Notes under the pieces: model-generated
Told to the model about the DNA's origin: nothing
Database searches by the model: none
Seen by the model: only the letters and a program-made list of their open reading frames with translations
Translations under genes and position numbers: made by a program
DNA from: Bacillota bacterium
Lineage (GTDB): Bacteria > Bacillota > Clostridia > Oscillospirales > Ethanoligenentaceae
DNA length: 35,039 nucleotides
Direction of reading: 5' to 3'
NCBI GenBank assembly: GCA_023391835.1
Contig: JAEWAE010000062.1
Location: forward strand, 1-35,039
Shown: positions 23,947 to 31,621 of the stretch, one piece after another
How the letters are laid out: every line of letters starts with the position of its first letter
Position numbering within the stretch: position 1 is the stretch's first letter

Positions 23947-25365
23947 TTGGCGGTTAACGTCGTAAAAAAAGGCATGACCAACATAAAATACGTGCTGATT
24001 TCCCAGGCCGTTTCCTATGCCCTCAGCTTCCTCACCTCGTTTGTGCTGCCGGGGGTGCTGGGGGTCGTGCCCAACGGCTACTATCAGGTCTACATGTTCT
24101 ATCTTTCCTATATCGGCGTGCTGCATTTCGGCTTCAACGACGGTGTTTACCTCAAATACGGCAGCTTCGATTACGGCGACCTGCCCCAACCGCTGTTTCG
24201 GTCGTTCATGCGGTTTTACGTGATGATGACCGGTGGGGAAATTCTCATCTGCCTGTTTGCCATGATGGGGGAAACCGACGCGAATAAGCGTTTCGCGTTC
24301 TTCTTCGTCACGCTGGATATTCTGGTGGTCAACCTTTCGGCGCTTTTCAACTATATCAACCAGATCACCGACCGCATCAAGATGTACAGCTTCGCGGTGG
24401 TGGCGGAAAAAGTCCAGATCGTGGCCGCCGTGCTCGTGCTCATCCTGCTGCACCGTGTGGATTTCCGGCTGGTCATCGTCTGCGACTTCGGCGCGAAGCT
24501 GGTGGTGCTGGGCGTCAATATCTGGAACGACCAGGCCATCGTGTTCGGCCCCCATGTGCCCATGCGGCAGGCGCTGCCCGAGTGCGTCGACAATATCAGC
24601 ACCGGCATGAAACTGATGATCGCCAACTTCATGGGCATGCTGGTCATGGGTCTGGGGCGCTTTATGCTGGAACGCTTCGGCTCGGTGCGGGATTTCAGCC
24701 TCTATTCCTTCGCGGTGTCTTCCATCAATATCGCCATGATGTTCATCTCGTCGGTGAGCCTCATCCTGTACCCCATGCTCTGCCGGCTCGACCGGCGGGC
24801 GCTGCCGGGCTATTTCCGCATGATCAGCCGGATGCTCAGCACCATCATATTCTGCATGATGCTGCTGTATTTTCCGCTGGTGCCGGCTATCCGGCTGCTG
24901 CTGCGCAAATATGTGCCGGTGCTCGATTACCTCTATCTGCTTTTCCCCATCGTCATTATGCAGAGCAAAATCACCCTGCTGGTAAATACCTACTATAAAT
25001 CCCTGCGGCGGGAAGGAGCCATGATGCTTGCCAATCTTTCCTCAGTGGGCATGTTCCTGCTGCTGGCGGGCCCCGCGTTTTATTTTTACCCGTCGGTGAA
25101 AGTCATCGTCTGGGCCACGCTCATCACCTTCACCTGGCGGTGCTATTCGTCGGAAATCTATCTCAAGCGGCAGATGGGTATCCGCGAATACCGCGGCATG
25201 ATCGAGGAACTTGCCATGGCCGTGGTTTTTGTGCTGGCGGCGGGTTTGGTGGGCGGCCTGGCGGGATTTCTCATTTATGCCGGCTGCACGGCCGTCTATC
25301 TTGCCCTCAACCGGCGGGAGCTGCTCGACGATCTGCGCCGGCTGCGCGTGAGCCTCCGCGGCTAG
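23947..25365 (+). CDS. Flippase-like polysaccharide transport protein (Wzx/MATE-type)
   Basis: A 472-aa polytopic membrane protein with some twelve to fourteen hydrophobic helices and the layout of Wzx/MVF lipid-linked oligosaccharide flippases. Sequence signatures in these families are weak, so the assignment rests on topology and on its place after two glycosyltransferases. It would move a lipid-linked glycan across the cytoplasmic membrane. The start is TTG 23947 with GAGG nine bases upstream. No polymerase (Wzy) or priming transferase is present, so the cassette either depends on genes elsewhere or exports a short glycan. Confidence 0.78.
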   Translation: MAVNVVKKGMTNIKYVLISQAVSYALSFLTSFVLPGVLGVVPNGYYQVYMFYLSYIGVLHFGFNDGVYLKYGSFDYGDLPQPLFRSFMRFYVMMTGGEILICLFAMMGETDANKRFAFFFVTLDILVVNLSALFNYINQITDRIKMYSFAVVAEKVQIVAAVLVLILLHRVDFRLVIVCDFGAKLVVLGVNIWNDQAIVFGPHVPMRQALPECVDNISTGMKLMIANFMGMLVMGLGRFMLERFGSVRDFSLYSFAVSSINIAMMFISSVSLILYPMLCRLDRRALPGYFRMISRMLSTIIFCMMLLYFPLVPAIRLLLRKYVPVLDYLYLLFPIVIMQSKITLLVNTYYKSLRREGAMMLANLSSVGMFLLLAGPAFYFYPSVKVIVWATLITFTWRCYSSEIYLKRQMGIREYRGMIEELAMAVVFVLAAGLVGGLAGFLIYAGCTAVYLALNRRELLDDLRRLRVSLRG

Positions 25366-25375
25366 ATCGGCGCGC

Positions 25376-25412
25376 AAAAAGCGCCCCGGGCGGAGATATT
25401 CCACCCGGGGCG
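25376..25412 (-). terminator. Intrinsic terminator for the zinc-ribbon gene pair
   Basis: CGCCCCGGG (25382-25390) pairs perfectly with CCCGGGGCG (25404-25412). On the minus strand the stem is followed by CTTTTT (25381-25376). It lies between two convergent genes; on the plus strand no T run follows, so it may only weakly stop the flippase transcript. Confidence 0.8.
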
Positions 25413-25433
25413 TATACGGTGAGGCAGGCGGCG

Positions 25434-25913
25434 TCAGGCGGAAAACTGCCGGATGGCGTCGCGCATGGACTGGGCCAGATCCTTCGCAAATTCCGGCCAG
25501 TGCAGCACCATCCACGCGCCCATGCACAGCCCGATGATCAACGCCATCACGCACAGCGCCAGGCCGCTCTGCGCGGCCATTTCGCCGCCTAGACTGCCCT
25601 TGGCACGCTGGATGCGCCGGCGGGCAGCCAGGCCGCAGCCGATGCCCGGAATGGCAAACAGCACGCCGACCGCCAGCCATGCGCCGATAAACGACGCTGC
25701 GCCGAGGATCAGCGTCAGCATCGCGCCGGTGTCGGTGGGCAGCGTGCCGCCGGCGCTGCCGGATGTACGGGGCCGGCGGGTGCCGGGCTCGGGCCGCCAC
25801 GGGGCCCGGACCCAATGCGCTCCCTGCATTTCGGCGCTGAACATATAGCCGCAGTGAGGGCACACCATGGCGCGGTCGGGGCATGACGCTTCGCAATGCG
25901 GGCACGGTTTCAT
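25434..25913 (-). CDS. Zinc-ribbon membrane protein (second of a pair)
   Basis: A 159-aa protein starting with a zinc ribbon (C4, C7, C18, C21, plus C11), a proline-rich linker, and two or three hydrophobic helices (about 70-100 and 120-145), as in DUF4190-type small membrane proteins. The longer frame open to 26351 is not used, because ATG 25913 has AGGAAG upstream and the zinc ribbon starts there. It shares the exact Cys spacing of the gene upstream and is a paralogue of it. Function is unknown. Confidence 0.8.
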   Translation of the reverse strand: MKPCPHCEASCPDRAMVCPHCGYMFSAEMQGAHWVRAPWRPEPGTRRPRTSGSAGGTLPTDTGAMLTLILGAASFIGAWLAVGVLFAIPGIGCGLAARRRIQRAKGSLGGEMAAQSGLALCVMALIIGLCMGAWMVLHWPEFAKDLAQSMRDAIRQFSA

Positions 25914-25954
25914 CACAGACCACTTCCTTCCGCAGTGCTTTGACGGCCACGGAT

Positions 25955-26401
25955 TCAGGTCGGAATTCCCGAATTCCCGCCGGGCATGGTGAAGCTGCCG
26001 CCCAACGGATTGCCATAGGACAGATAGACCCCGCTGTGTGTCAGCAGCAGGATGAGCACAATGGCCAGCAACACCAGCGGAATGGCGCCGGTGACGATGC
26101 CGGCCACGGCCAGACCGGTGCCCCGCTGGGCGCCGCCGGAACGGCGGATTTCCCAAAGGGCGCGGATGCCGATGAGGATGGCGGCTGCCGCCAGCACAAA
26201 ACCGATGCGCCCGATCATCAGCGGGATGCTCAGGATGCCCAGCACGAGCGACGCTGTGGCGGTGCCGTTGCGCCGCGGCGCCCCGCCGTAATAGCCCGTG
26301 GGTGAGTAGGGAGCCGGCTGAGTGCCCAGAATATAGCCGCAGCGGCTGCACAGCACATCGTTGTCGTCACAGGCATTGCCGCAACGGGGGCAGTATTTCA
26401 T
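25955..26401 (-). CDS. Zinc-ribbon membrane protein, DUF4190-like (first of a pair)
   Basis: A 148-aa protein: zinc ribbon (C4, C7, C18, C21, extra C11), a Pro/Tyr/Gly-rich linker, and two strongly hydrophobic segments (about 48-82 and 96-122). The ATG has GAGGAA eight bases upstream. It precedes its paralogue by 41 bases and is transcribed from the promoter at 26528-26556. Such proteins are widespread in Firmicutes, and their role is not known. The zinc ribbon would lie in the cytoplasm. Confidence 0.82.
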   Translation of the reverse strand: MKYCPRCGNACDDNDVLCSRCGYILGTQPAPYSPTGYYGGAPRRNGTATASLVLGILSIPLMIGRIGFVLAAAAILIGIRALWEIRRSGGAQRGTGLAVAGIVTGAIPLVLLAIVLILLLTHSGVYLSYGNPLGGSFTMPGGNSGIPT

Positions 26402-26507
26402 AAAAAATGTTCCTCGCTTTCGGTCGCACGGGGCGGCCGGTCTTGCAAGCCGCCGCAGCGGTTTGCCCGTCGCAGCGGTTTGCCCGCCGCAGTTTGCCGG
26501 AAACTAT

Positions 26508-26535
26508 TTGACAAAACGCTAGCAGCTATTATAAT
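26508..26535 (+). promoter_or_regulatory. Consensus sigmaA promoter for the FAD dehydrogenase gene
   Basis: TTGACA (26508-26513) and TATAAT (26530-26535), both perfect, separated by 16 bases. Transcription would start near 26542, giving a leader of about 100 bases. Confidence 0.85.
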
Positions 26536-26556
26536 ATAAAAGGTTTGTGTAGTCAA
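26528..26556 (-). promoter_or_regulatory. Near-consensus sigmaA promoter for the zinc-ribbon pair
   Basis: On the minus strand TTGACT (26556-26551) and TATAAT (26533-26528) are 17 bases apart. Its -10 box overlaps the -10 box of the plus-strand promoter by four bases. Confidence 0.8.
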
Positions 26557-26643
26557 TCGCGGTTTCCGGATTTTTCCGGCGTTGTGCCGGCATGATCCGG
26601 CCTTCCCCGCGGTACACACCGGGAAAGGACTGATCTTTTTAGT

Positions 26644-28071
26644 ATGAACGAGAATTCCGTTGCAAGACAGCATCCTGTCGCAAAACCGCATTATGATGTC
26701 GCCATTATCGGGGGCGGGATCGGCGGGCTGATGTGCGCTTACCGCCTGGCGCAGCGCGCGCCCTCCCTTTCGGTGGCGGTGATCGAAAAGGGCGCCGCCC
26801 TGGCGCAGCGCAGCTGCCCCATCGTGGCCGGCAAGGTCAAAGCCTGTGTTCACTGCAAATCCTGCTCGATTATGGAAGGTGTGGGCGGCGCGGGCGCGTT
26901 TTCCGACGGCAAATATATTATTTCCTGTGAATACGGCGGCTGGCTGCCGGATTTCCTGCCTTCCGGCACGGTGCTCGACTATATCGAGCAGGCCGATCGC
27001 ATCCTTGTCTCTTTCGGCGCCACCACCGAGCGTTTCGCACCCGATAACAATCTCAAAAAGCTCTGCCTGCGCCACGACCTGCATATGCAGCAGGCGACGG
27101 TGAAGCACCTGGGCACCGACGCGAATTTCGCCACCATGGTCCGTCTGGCGGAGCATCTGGAGGAGCACTGCGACATTCTCTCCGATACCGCCGTCACTGA
27201 GGTCGACCGCCAGAGCCGCGAGCTGACGCTCCGGTCGGCCGAGGGGGAGTCCCGCATCACCGCCGACCGCATCGTCTTTGCCGTGGGCCGCGCCGGCAGC
27301 GGGTTTTTTACCGACTGGTGCCGCCGTCACCGGGTGAGCCTGACCAACAATCAGGTGGATATCGGCGTCCGGGTCGAGCTGCCCTCCATAATATGGGAAG
27401 ATTTTTCAAAAAAAATCTATGAGCCGAAAATATGGTACCGCAGCCAGGGCTACGGCGACACCACCCGCATGTTCTGCTTCAACGAGCGGGGCAGCGTCGT
27501 CACCGAGAACACCGACGGCGTGCTCACGGTCAACGGTCATGCCTTCCGGGATGAGGCCAAAAAGACCGAAAATTCCAACTTTGCGCTGCTTTCCACCATC
27601 CGGTTCACCAGCCCCTTCAAGGAGCCCATCGAGTATGCCCGCTATGTGGCGCGGCTTGCCAACCTCATAAGCGGCGGCTCGGTGCTGGTGCAGCGGCTGG
27701 GCGATCTGGAACTGGGGCGCCGCACCGACGAAAAACGTCTGCGCGCCAGCACCACCCGCCCGACGCTGGAGGCGGTGGCGGGCGATCTGAGCCTGTGCAT
27801 GCCCAAACGGCAGCTCGACAATATCCTCGAGACGCTCCACGCGCTCGATGCTGTGGCGCCCGGCACGGCCAACAGCGACACCCTGCTTTACGGCATGGAG
27901 TGCAAATATTACTCCGCCCGGCCGGCCCACCACGATTTCGAGATCGACGGCTGCCCCGGCATCTATGCCATCGGCGACGGCGCCGGCTTCACCCGGTCGC
28001 TTTCCCAGGCGTCGGCCCACGGGCTGTATCTGGGCGACAAGCTCGCGGGGGAAAACGGCGCGGCGGAGTGA
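26644..28071 (+). CDS. FAD-dependent dehydrogenase, COG2509-like
   Basis: A 475-aa flavoprotein. The dinucleotide-binding motif GGGIGGLMCAYRL starts at residue 23, and a second FAD-contact segment, GIYAIGDGAGFTRSLSQAS, is near the C terminus. A Cys cluster C58, C68, C71, C74 is followed by GVGGAGAFSDGK, which is characteristic of the uncharacterised COG2509 dehydrogenases. The Cys pattern (C-x9-C-x2-C-x2-C) might hold a metal or iron-sulfur cluster; this is inference. The reaction is unknown. The ATG has only a distant AAAGGA site. The gene diverges from the zinc-ribbon pair through overlapping promoters, and murG follows after 62 bases. Confidence 0.88.
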   Translation: MNENSVARQHPVAKPHYDVAIIGGGIGGLMCAYRLAQRAPSLSVAVIEKGAALAQRSCPIVAGKVKACVHCKSCSIMEGVGGAGAFSDGKYIISCEYGGWLPDFLPSGTVLDYIEQADRILVSFGATTERFAPDNNLKKLCLRHDLHMQQATVKHLGTDANFATMVRLAEHLEEHCDILSDTAVTEVDRQSRELTLRSAEGESRITADRIVFAVGRAGSGFFTDWCRRHRVSLTNNQVDIGVRVELPSIIWEDFSKKIYEPKIWYRSQGYGDTTRMFCFNERGSVVTENTDGVLTVNGHAFRDEAKKTENSNFALLSTIRFTSPFKEPIEYARYVARLANLISGGSVLVQRLGDLELGRRTDEKRLRASTTRPTLEAVAGDLSLCMPKRQLDNILETLHALDAVAPGTANSDTLLYGMECKYYSARPAHHDFEIDGCPGIYAIGDGAGFTRSLSQASAHGLYLGDKLAGENGAAE

Positions 28072-28098
28072 CGCGGGCCGCTGCGCGGCATGATACGT

Positions 28099-28120
28099 AA
28101 AAAAGCTCCCATGGGGGAGC
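28099..28120 (-). terminator. Small hairpin with T run on the minus strand, between the FAD dehydrogenase gene and murG
   Basis: GCTCCC (28105-28110) and GGGAGC (28115-28120) form a six-base stem; on the minus strand six T residues follow (28104-28099). In that direction it would stop antisense reading coming through murG. On the plus strand it is a hairpin just upstream of the murG ribosome site, beside an eight-G run (28121-28128). Confidence 0.5.
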
Positions 28121-28133
28121 GGGGGGGGCAGTC

Positions 28134-29234
28134 ATGAAGACGATTATCCTGACGGGCGGCGGCACGGCGGGGCACATCACCCCGAATATCGCGCTGATTC
28201 CCCATTTGCAGCAGGCGGGCTTCGCCGTCCATTACGTGGGGCTTCGGGGCGGCATGGAAGAGGGCCTTATCCGGCCGCTTGGCATCCCGTTCCACGGCAT
28301 CCGGGGCGGCAAGCTGCGCCGCTATGCCGATATACGCAACCTCACCGACGTGTTCCAGATTTCCGCCGGCTTTTTTGAGTCGCTGGCCGTGCTGGGGCGG
28401 GTGAAGCCGGATATTATTTTCAGCAAGGGCGGCTTTGTCTCCTGCCCCGTGGTGTGGGCGGCGTCACTGCGGCATGTGCCCGTGGTGGCCCACGAGTCCG
28501 ATCTGACCGTGGGGCTGGCCAATAAGCTCAGCGCCCCATTTGTGAAAAAGATCTGCTATACCTTCCCCGAGACGGGCAAATCCATCCCGGAAGGCAAGGG
28601 AATCTACACCGGTCTGCCTATCCGGGAAACGCTGCTCCGCGGCGACCGGGCCCGTGGCCTGTCGCTGTGCGGCTTCGACGGCTCGAAGCCCGTGGTGCTG
28701 GCCGTCGGCGGCAGCCAGGGCTCGGCTTTCATCAACGGCATGCTGCGGCGTGCGCTGCCGGAGCTGCTGCCGCTATACGACGTGTGCCACATTACCGGCC
28801 GGGGCAATCTCGACCCGTCGCTGGCGGATTGCAGGGGCTATCATCAGTTCGACTACGTCACCCGGGAACTGCCCCACCTGTTTGCCATGGCCGACGCGGT
28901 GGTGACCCGCGGCGGCGCCACCAGCCTTTTTGAGCTGCTGGCGCTGCGCAAGCCCTGCCTGATCGTGCCCTATTCGCTGGCCGCCAGCCGCGGGGACCAG
29001 GTGGTCAACGCGGAATCCTTCCGCCGCCAGGGCTTCGGCGAGGTGCTCAGCGAGGTGGGGCCCGACGGCGCGCCCGCCACGCCGGATGATTTCATGCACG
29101 CGCTGCTTACGCTGCTCAATAACCGCGGCCGCTATATCGCCACCATGCAGAAAAGCCCCGCGCGCGATGCGCTGCGCAACGTGCTGACAGTCATCTGTCA
29201 GACTGCCGGCGTGCCGGTGCCTGCGAAGATCTGA
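28134..29234 (+). CDS. murG: UDP-GlcNAc:lipid I N-acetylglucosaminyltransferase MurG
   Basis: A 366-aa GT28 enzyme that adds GlcNAc to lipid I to give lipid II at the inner face of the cytoplasmic membrane. The GGGTAGH motif with H14, SKGGFVSCP, the AHESDLTVGLANK segment typical of Bacilli/Clostridia MurG, VGGSQGS and the TRGGATSLFELL donor-site motif are all present, and length is normal. The gene is not in a dcw cluster here; it follows an FAD dehydrogenase and is essentially alone. Its 3' end overlaps the convergent symporter gene by 44 bases, and its terminator lies inside that gene. Confidence 0.95.
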   Translation: MKTIILTGGGTAGHITPNIALIPHLQQAGFAVHYVGLRGGMEEGLIRPLGIPFHGIRGGKLRRYADIRNLTDVFQISAGFFESLAVLGRVKPDIIFSKGGFVSCPVVWAASLRHVPVVAHESDLTVGLANKLSAPFVKKICYTFPETGKSIPEGKGIYTGLPIRETLLRGDRARGLSLCGFDGSKPVVLAVGGSQGSAFINGMLRRALPELLPLYDVCHITGRGNLDPSLADCRGYHQFDYVTRELPHLFAMADAVVTRGGATSLFELLALRKPCLIVPYSLAASRGDQVVNAESFRRQGFGEVLSEVGPDGAPATPDDFMHALLTLLNNRGRYIATMQKSPARDALRNVLTVICQTAGVPVPAKI

Positions 29235-30639
29235 CTCGGACTGCCTGTTTTCCTGTCCCCCCGGCCGCTGTGCCCGGGGGATTTTTCGCCTTTGCCAGCC
29301 CTTCGGCCCGGAAAAGCCGGCCGCTCCACAGGCTCCGGCGGGTCTCTTCCCGCACCGTGCCGTTGAGCAGCAGCAGAGAAAACAGGTTGGGCAGGGCCAT
29401 CATGGCGTTGGCGATATCCGATAGATTCCACACCAGGGTCATGGGCAGAACGGGTGCCAGCGCGGTGAGAATGAGATAGAGCAGTTGGTAGGGCCGCACC
29501 GCCCGTTCGCCGAAAAGATAATGCACGGCGCTTTCGGCGTAATAACTCCAACCGATAATGGTGGCGAAGGCAAACAGGAAAAGCGAGACCCCCAGCAGCG
29601 CCGGCCCCACGGCGGGGATCAGGCCGAAGACCCGGCCGATGAGCTCCCCACCGTCGCCGCCCGTCCGCCACAGGCCGGTGTTGACGATCATCACACCAGT
29701 CAGGGCGGCCATCACCACCGTATCCCAGAACACGCCGGAGCTGGAAACAAGCGCCTGCCGCGCCGGGTCGCCGCACCGGGCCGCCGCGTCGACAATGGGG
29801 GAAGAGCCCAGCCCCGCTTCATTGGAAAAGAGCCCCCGGGCGATGCCGTAACGCACCGCATCCTTTGCCATAGCGCCGACGAAGCCGCCCACGGCCGCCT
29901 GCCCGGTAAAGGCCGATGTGCCGATGAGCAGCAGGGTGCGGGGGATCTGCCGCCACCCGGCCAGCAGGATAAAGAGATTTGCTGCCACGAAAAGCCCCCC
30001 GGCCGCGGGAATAAGCGGGCGGCACACGCGTGCGATGCTGCCGATGCCCCCGATAATGACACATCCGCCCAGCCCGGCGAGCGCCAGCCCGCATATAAGA
30101 GGCGGGATATGCAGGCTGCGGTCGAGCAGCCCTGCCGCCGAATTCGACTGGACCATGCCCCCCACGCCCAGAGCCGCCGCCGCGGTGAAAAAGGCAAAGA
30201 CGCATCCCAGCGGGCGCAGGTGCAGCGCCCGCTCCATCACCACCATCGGCCCGCCGGCAAAGGAACCGTCCGCCCGGCGCACGCGGTATTTGACGCTCAG
30301 CAGCGCCTCGGCATATTTGGTCGCCATGCCGAAAAGACCGGAAATCCACATCCACAGCACAGCTCCGGGCCCTCCGGCAGCGACGGCCGTGGCCACGCCC
30401 ACCACGTTGCCGGTGCCGATGGTGGCGGCCAGCGACGTCATCAGCGCGGAAAAGGGGCTCACGCCGCCTTCCACGCCCTTTTCCCGCCGCACCGACAGGC
30501 GGATGGCCTTGCCGATATACTGCTGCACCCCCCGCAGCCGGAAGGTCAGGAAAACGTGGGTGCCCAGCAGCGCCGCCACCAGCGGTCGGCCCCACAGGGC
30601 CGAAGCCACGGCACCGGTGATCTGTTCCAAAGCGGACAA
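29191..30639 (-). CDS. Amino acid:cation symporter, AGCS (alanine/glycine:sodium) family
   Basis: A 482-aa polytopic transporter. The AGCS signature is seen in GVATAVAAGGPGAVLWMWIS and FGMATKYAEALL, with further family segments ARGLFSNEAGLGSS and ATIIGWSYYAESAV. It should import alanine or glycine (or a related small amino acid) with Na+ or H+. I place the start at TTG 30639 with AGGGGG nine bases upstream; the frame stays open to 30744 but would run over a terminator stem. The C-terminal 40 residues or so are proline- and alanine-rich and extend past the usual family end, because the reading frame runs into the murG tail. Confidence 0.88.
   Translation of the reverse strand: MSALEQITGAVASALWGRPLVAALLGTHVFLTFRLRGVQQYIGKAIRLSVRREKGVEGGVSPFSALMTSLAATIGTGNVVGVATAVAAGGPGAVLWMWISGLFGMATKYAEALLSVKYRVRRADGSFAGGPMVVMERALHLRPLGCVFAFFTAAAALGVGGMVQSNSAAGLLDRSLHIPPLICGLALAGLGGCVIIGGIGSIARVCRPLIPAAGGLFVAANLFILLAGWRQIPRTLLLIGTSAFTGQAAVGGFVGAMAKDAVRYGIARGLFSNEAGLGSSPIVDAAARCGDPARQALVSSSGVFWDTVVMAALTGVMIVNTGLWRTGGDGGELIGRVFGLIPAVGPALLGVSLFLFAFATIIGWSYYAESAVHYLFGERAVRPYQLLYLILTALAPVLPMTLVWNLSDIANAMMALPNLFSLLLLNGTVREETRRSLWSGRLFRAEGLAKAKNPPGTAAGGTGKQAVRVRSSQAPARRQSDR
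29258..29286 (+). terminator. Intrinsic terminator of murG, inside the symporter gene
   Basis: CCCCCGG (29258-29264) pairs with CCGGGGG (29274-29280), followed by ATTTTT (29281-29286). It lies 24 bases past the murG stop and within the convergent symporter coding sequence. Confidence 0.75.
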
Positions 30640-30747
30640 ATCGGCCCGCCCCCTTTCGGCAAAACGGCGGATGCCGGCCCGCCTGTTTTTATGTATATGC
30701 CGGGGGACGGGGGGCATGCCTGGGCCGGCAGGCCGCCCGGGCATATG

Positions 30748-30788
30748 AAAAAAGCCGCCGCGAAACTTTTGTTTCGCGGCGGCTTTTT
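30748..30788. terminator. Bidirectional intrinsic terminator
   Basis: A near-perfect stem of about 19 base pairs (30748-30766 against 30771-30788) with an A run on one side and a T run on the other closes over a TTTT loop. It ends the rubredoxin-like transcript on the minus strand and insulates the symporter gene. Confidence 0.9.
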
Positions 30789-30813
30789 GTGAATCCGACA
30801 GCCGGTCGGATGA

Positions 30814-31146
30814 TTACCACTTTGCCTTGGCAACATGGCCGGCGATTTCGGCCTTGGAACGCTGTTTGATGATCCAGGCTTCGCTCTTGGCGTGGGTGAA
30901 GACGCCGACGCACATCGGGTCGAGGTTGAGCTTGATGCCTTCTTCGCTCAGCGCGACGATCTTGGAAGCCAGCGCAATGACCTCGGCATGGATGTCGTTA
31001 GTCCGGTCGGCGGTGCGGATCTTCTCCTCCTCCGGCACGGTCAGTTCCACAAATTTTTCGGCCGGCTGGCCGCATTTCGGGCAAGCTTTCGGGGGCTCGT
31101 CGCCTTCGACGATCATACCGCACACGGTGCATTTCCAAAGTTTCAT
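30814..31146 (-). CDS. Rubredoxin-type Fe(Cys)4 protein
   Basis: A 110-aa cytoplasmic protein. The N-terminal rubredoxin-like iron site is C6-x2-C9 and C22-x2-C25 (WKCTVCG ... ACPKCG), as in the C-terminal domain of rubrerythrin. The remaining 75 residues are helical and carry none of the Glu/His iron ligands of the rubrerythrin ferritin-like domain, so this is not a rubrerythrin. It may act as an electron carrier in oxygen or peroxide defence; that is inference. ATG 31146 has AGGAG upstream. It has its own promoter (31225-31253) and a strong terminator, so it is monocistronic. Confidence 0.85.
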   Translation of the reverse strand: MKLWKCTVCGMIVEGDEPPKACPKCGQPAEKFVELTVPEEEKIRTADRTNDIHAEVIALASKIVALSEEGIKLNLDPMCVGVFTHAKSEAWIIKQRSKAEIAGHVAKAKW

Positions 31147-31224
31147 GTCTTTTATCTCCTTTGTTGTCAGGATGCCGCGGATATCGTTTTGGTCCCGCCG
31201 GGTCATCCTTTAAAGTCTACCGTT

Positions 31225-31253
31225 ATTGTATCACTTGCTTTTGCCGATTGCAA
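31225..31253 (-). promoter_or_regulatory. Predicted promoter for the rubredoxin-like gene
   Basis: On the minus strand TTGCAA (31253-31248) and TACAAT (31230-31225) are separated by 17 bases. Confidence 0.7.
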
Positions 31254-31339
31254 GTCAATTTTGCGTAAAATTTTGCAGATCGTTTCGTTTCAGCCGGATT
31301 CGGCGGAGGAACGCATCTCCCACTTTTTACCGGAAACTC

Positions 31340-31368
31340 TTGAAATCCATACTAATTCGGTGTATATT
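31340..31368 (+). promoter_or_regulatory. Predicted promoter for enolase
   Basis: TTGAAA (31340-31345) and TATATT (31363-31368) are 17 bases apart, each matching the consensus in five of six positions. The start would lie near 31375, leaving an unusually long 5' leader. Confidence 0.7.
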
Positions 31369-31621
31369 TTATTACAGCAATTCCAACAAAGACTGCTATA
31401 TCTCGGAGTATTTGGCCCAATCCGGAATGGAATTGCGTAGGAATCCGAACCGGGCGGCGGCCGTATCGCATAAAACCGCCGGGCCGGGTCACGATATGCG
31501 GAGTACCCGCCGGATAGCCGGCGTCTCCGGCACCGGCCGCACATTCACCGACGCCGGGGATGGGTGCTTCGCCGGGCAGGCCGACAGAGACGCCGAGCGG
31601 CGGAAAAGGAGTGTTTCGTTT

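Larger units (their letters stand above)
31147..31621. other. Divergent region between the rubredoxin-like gene and enolase
   Basis: A 475-base gap. From left to right it holds the rubredoxin-like leader, its minus-strand promoter (31225-31253), an AT-rich stretch, the plus-strand enolase promoter (31340-31368), and a leader of about 245 bases whose second half (31440-31600) turns GC-rich and inverted-repeat-rich. The enolase frame stays open through all of it, but the translated sequence has no similarity to enolase N termini and is not coding. Confidence 0.65.

Noticed and set aside
25914..26351. In-frame extension of the second zinc-ribbon protein across the first zinc-ribbon gene
   Set aside because: The extension is the out-of-frame shadow of the first zinc-ribbon gene; the Cys-rich start at 25913 has its own ribosome site.
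31226..31621. In-frame extension of enolase by 132 codons
   Set aside because: Enolase proteins begin near residue 1 of the ATG at 31622, which has a strong ribosome site. The extension covers two promoters and has a non-protein-like composition.
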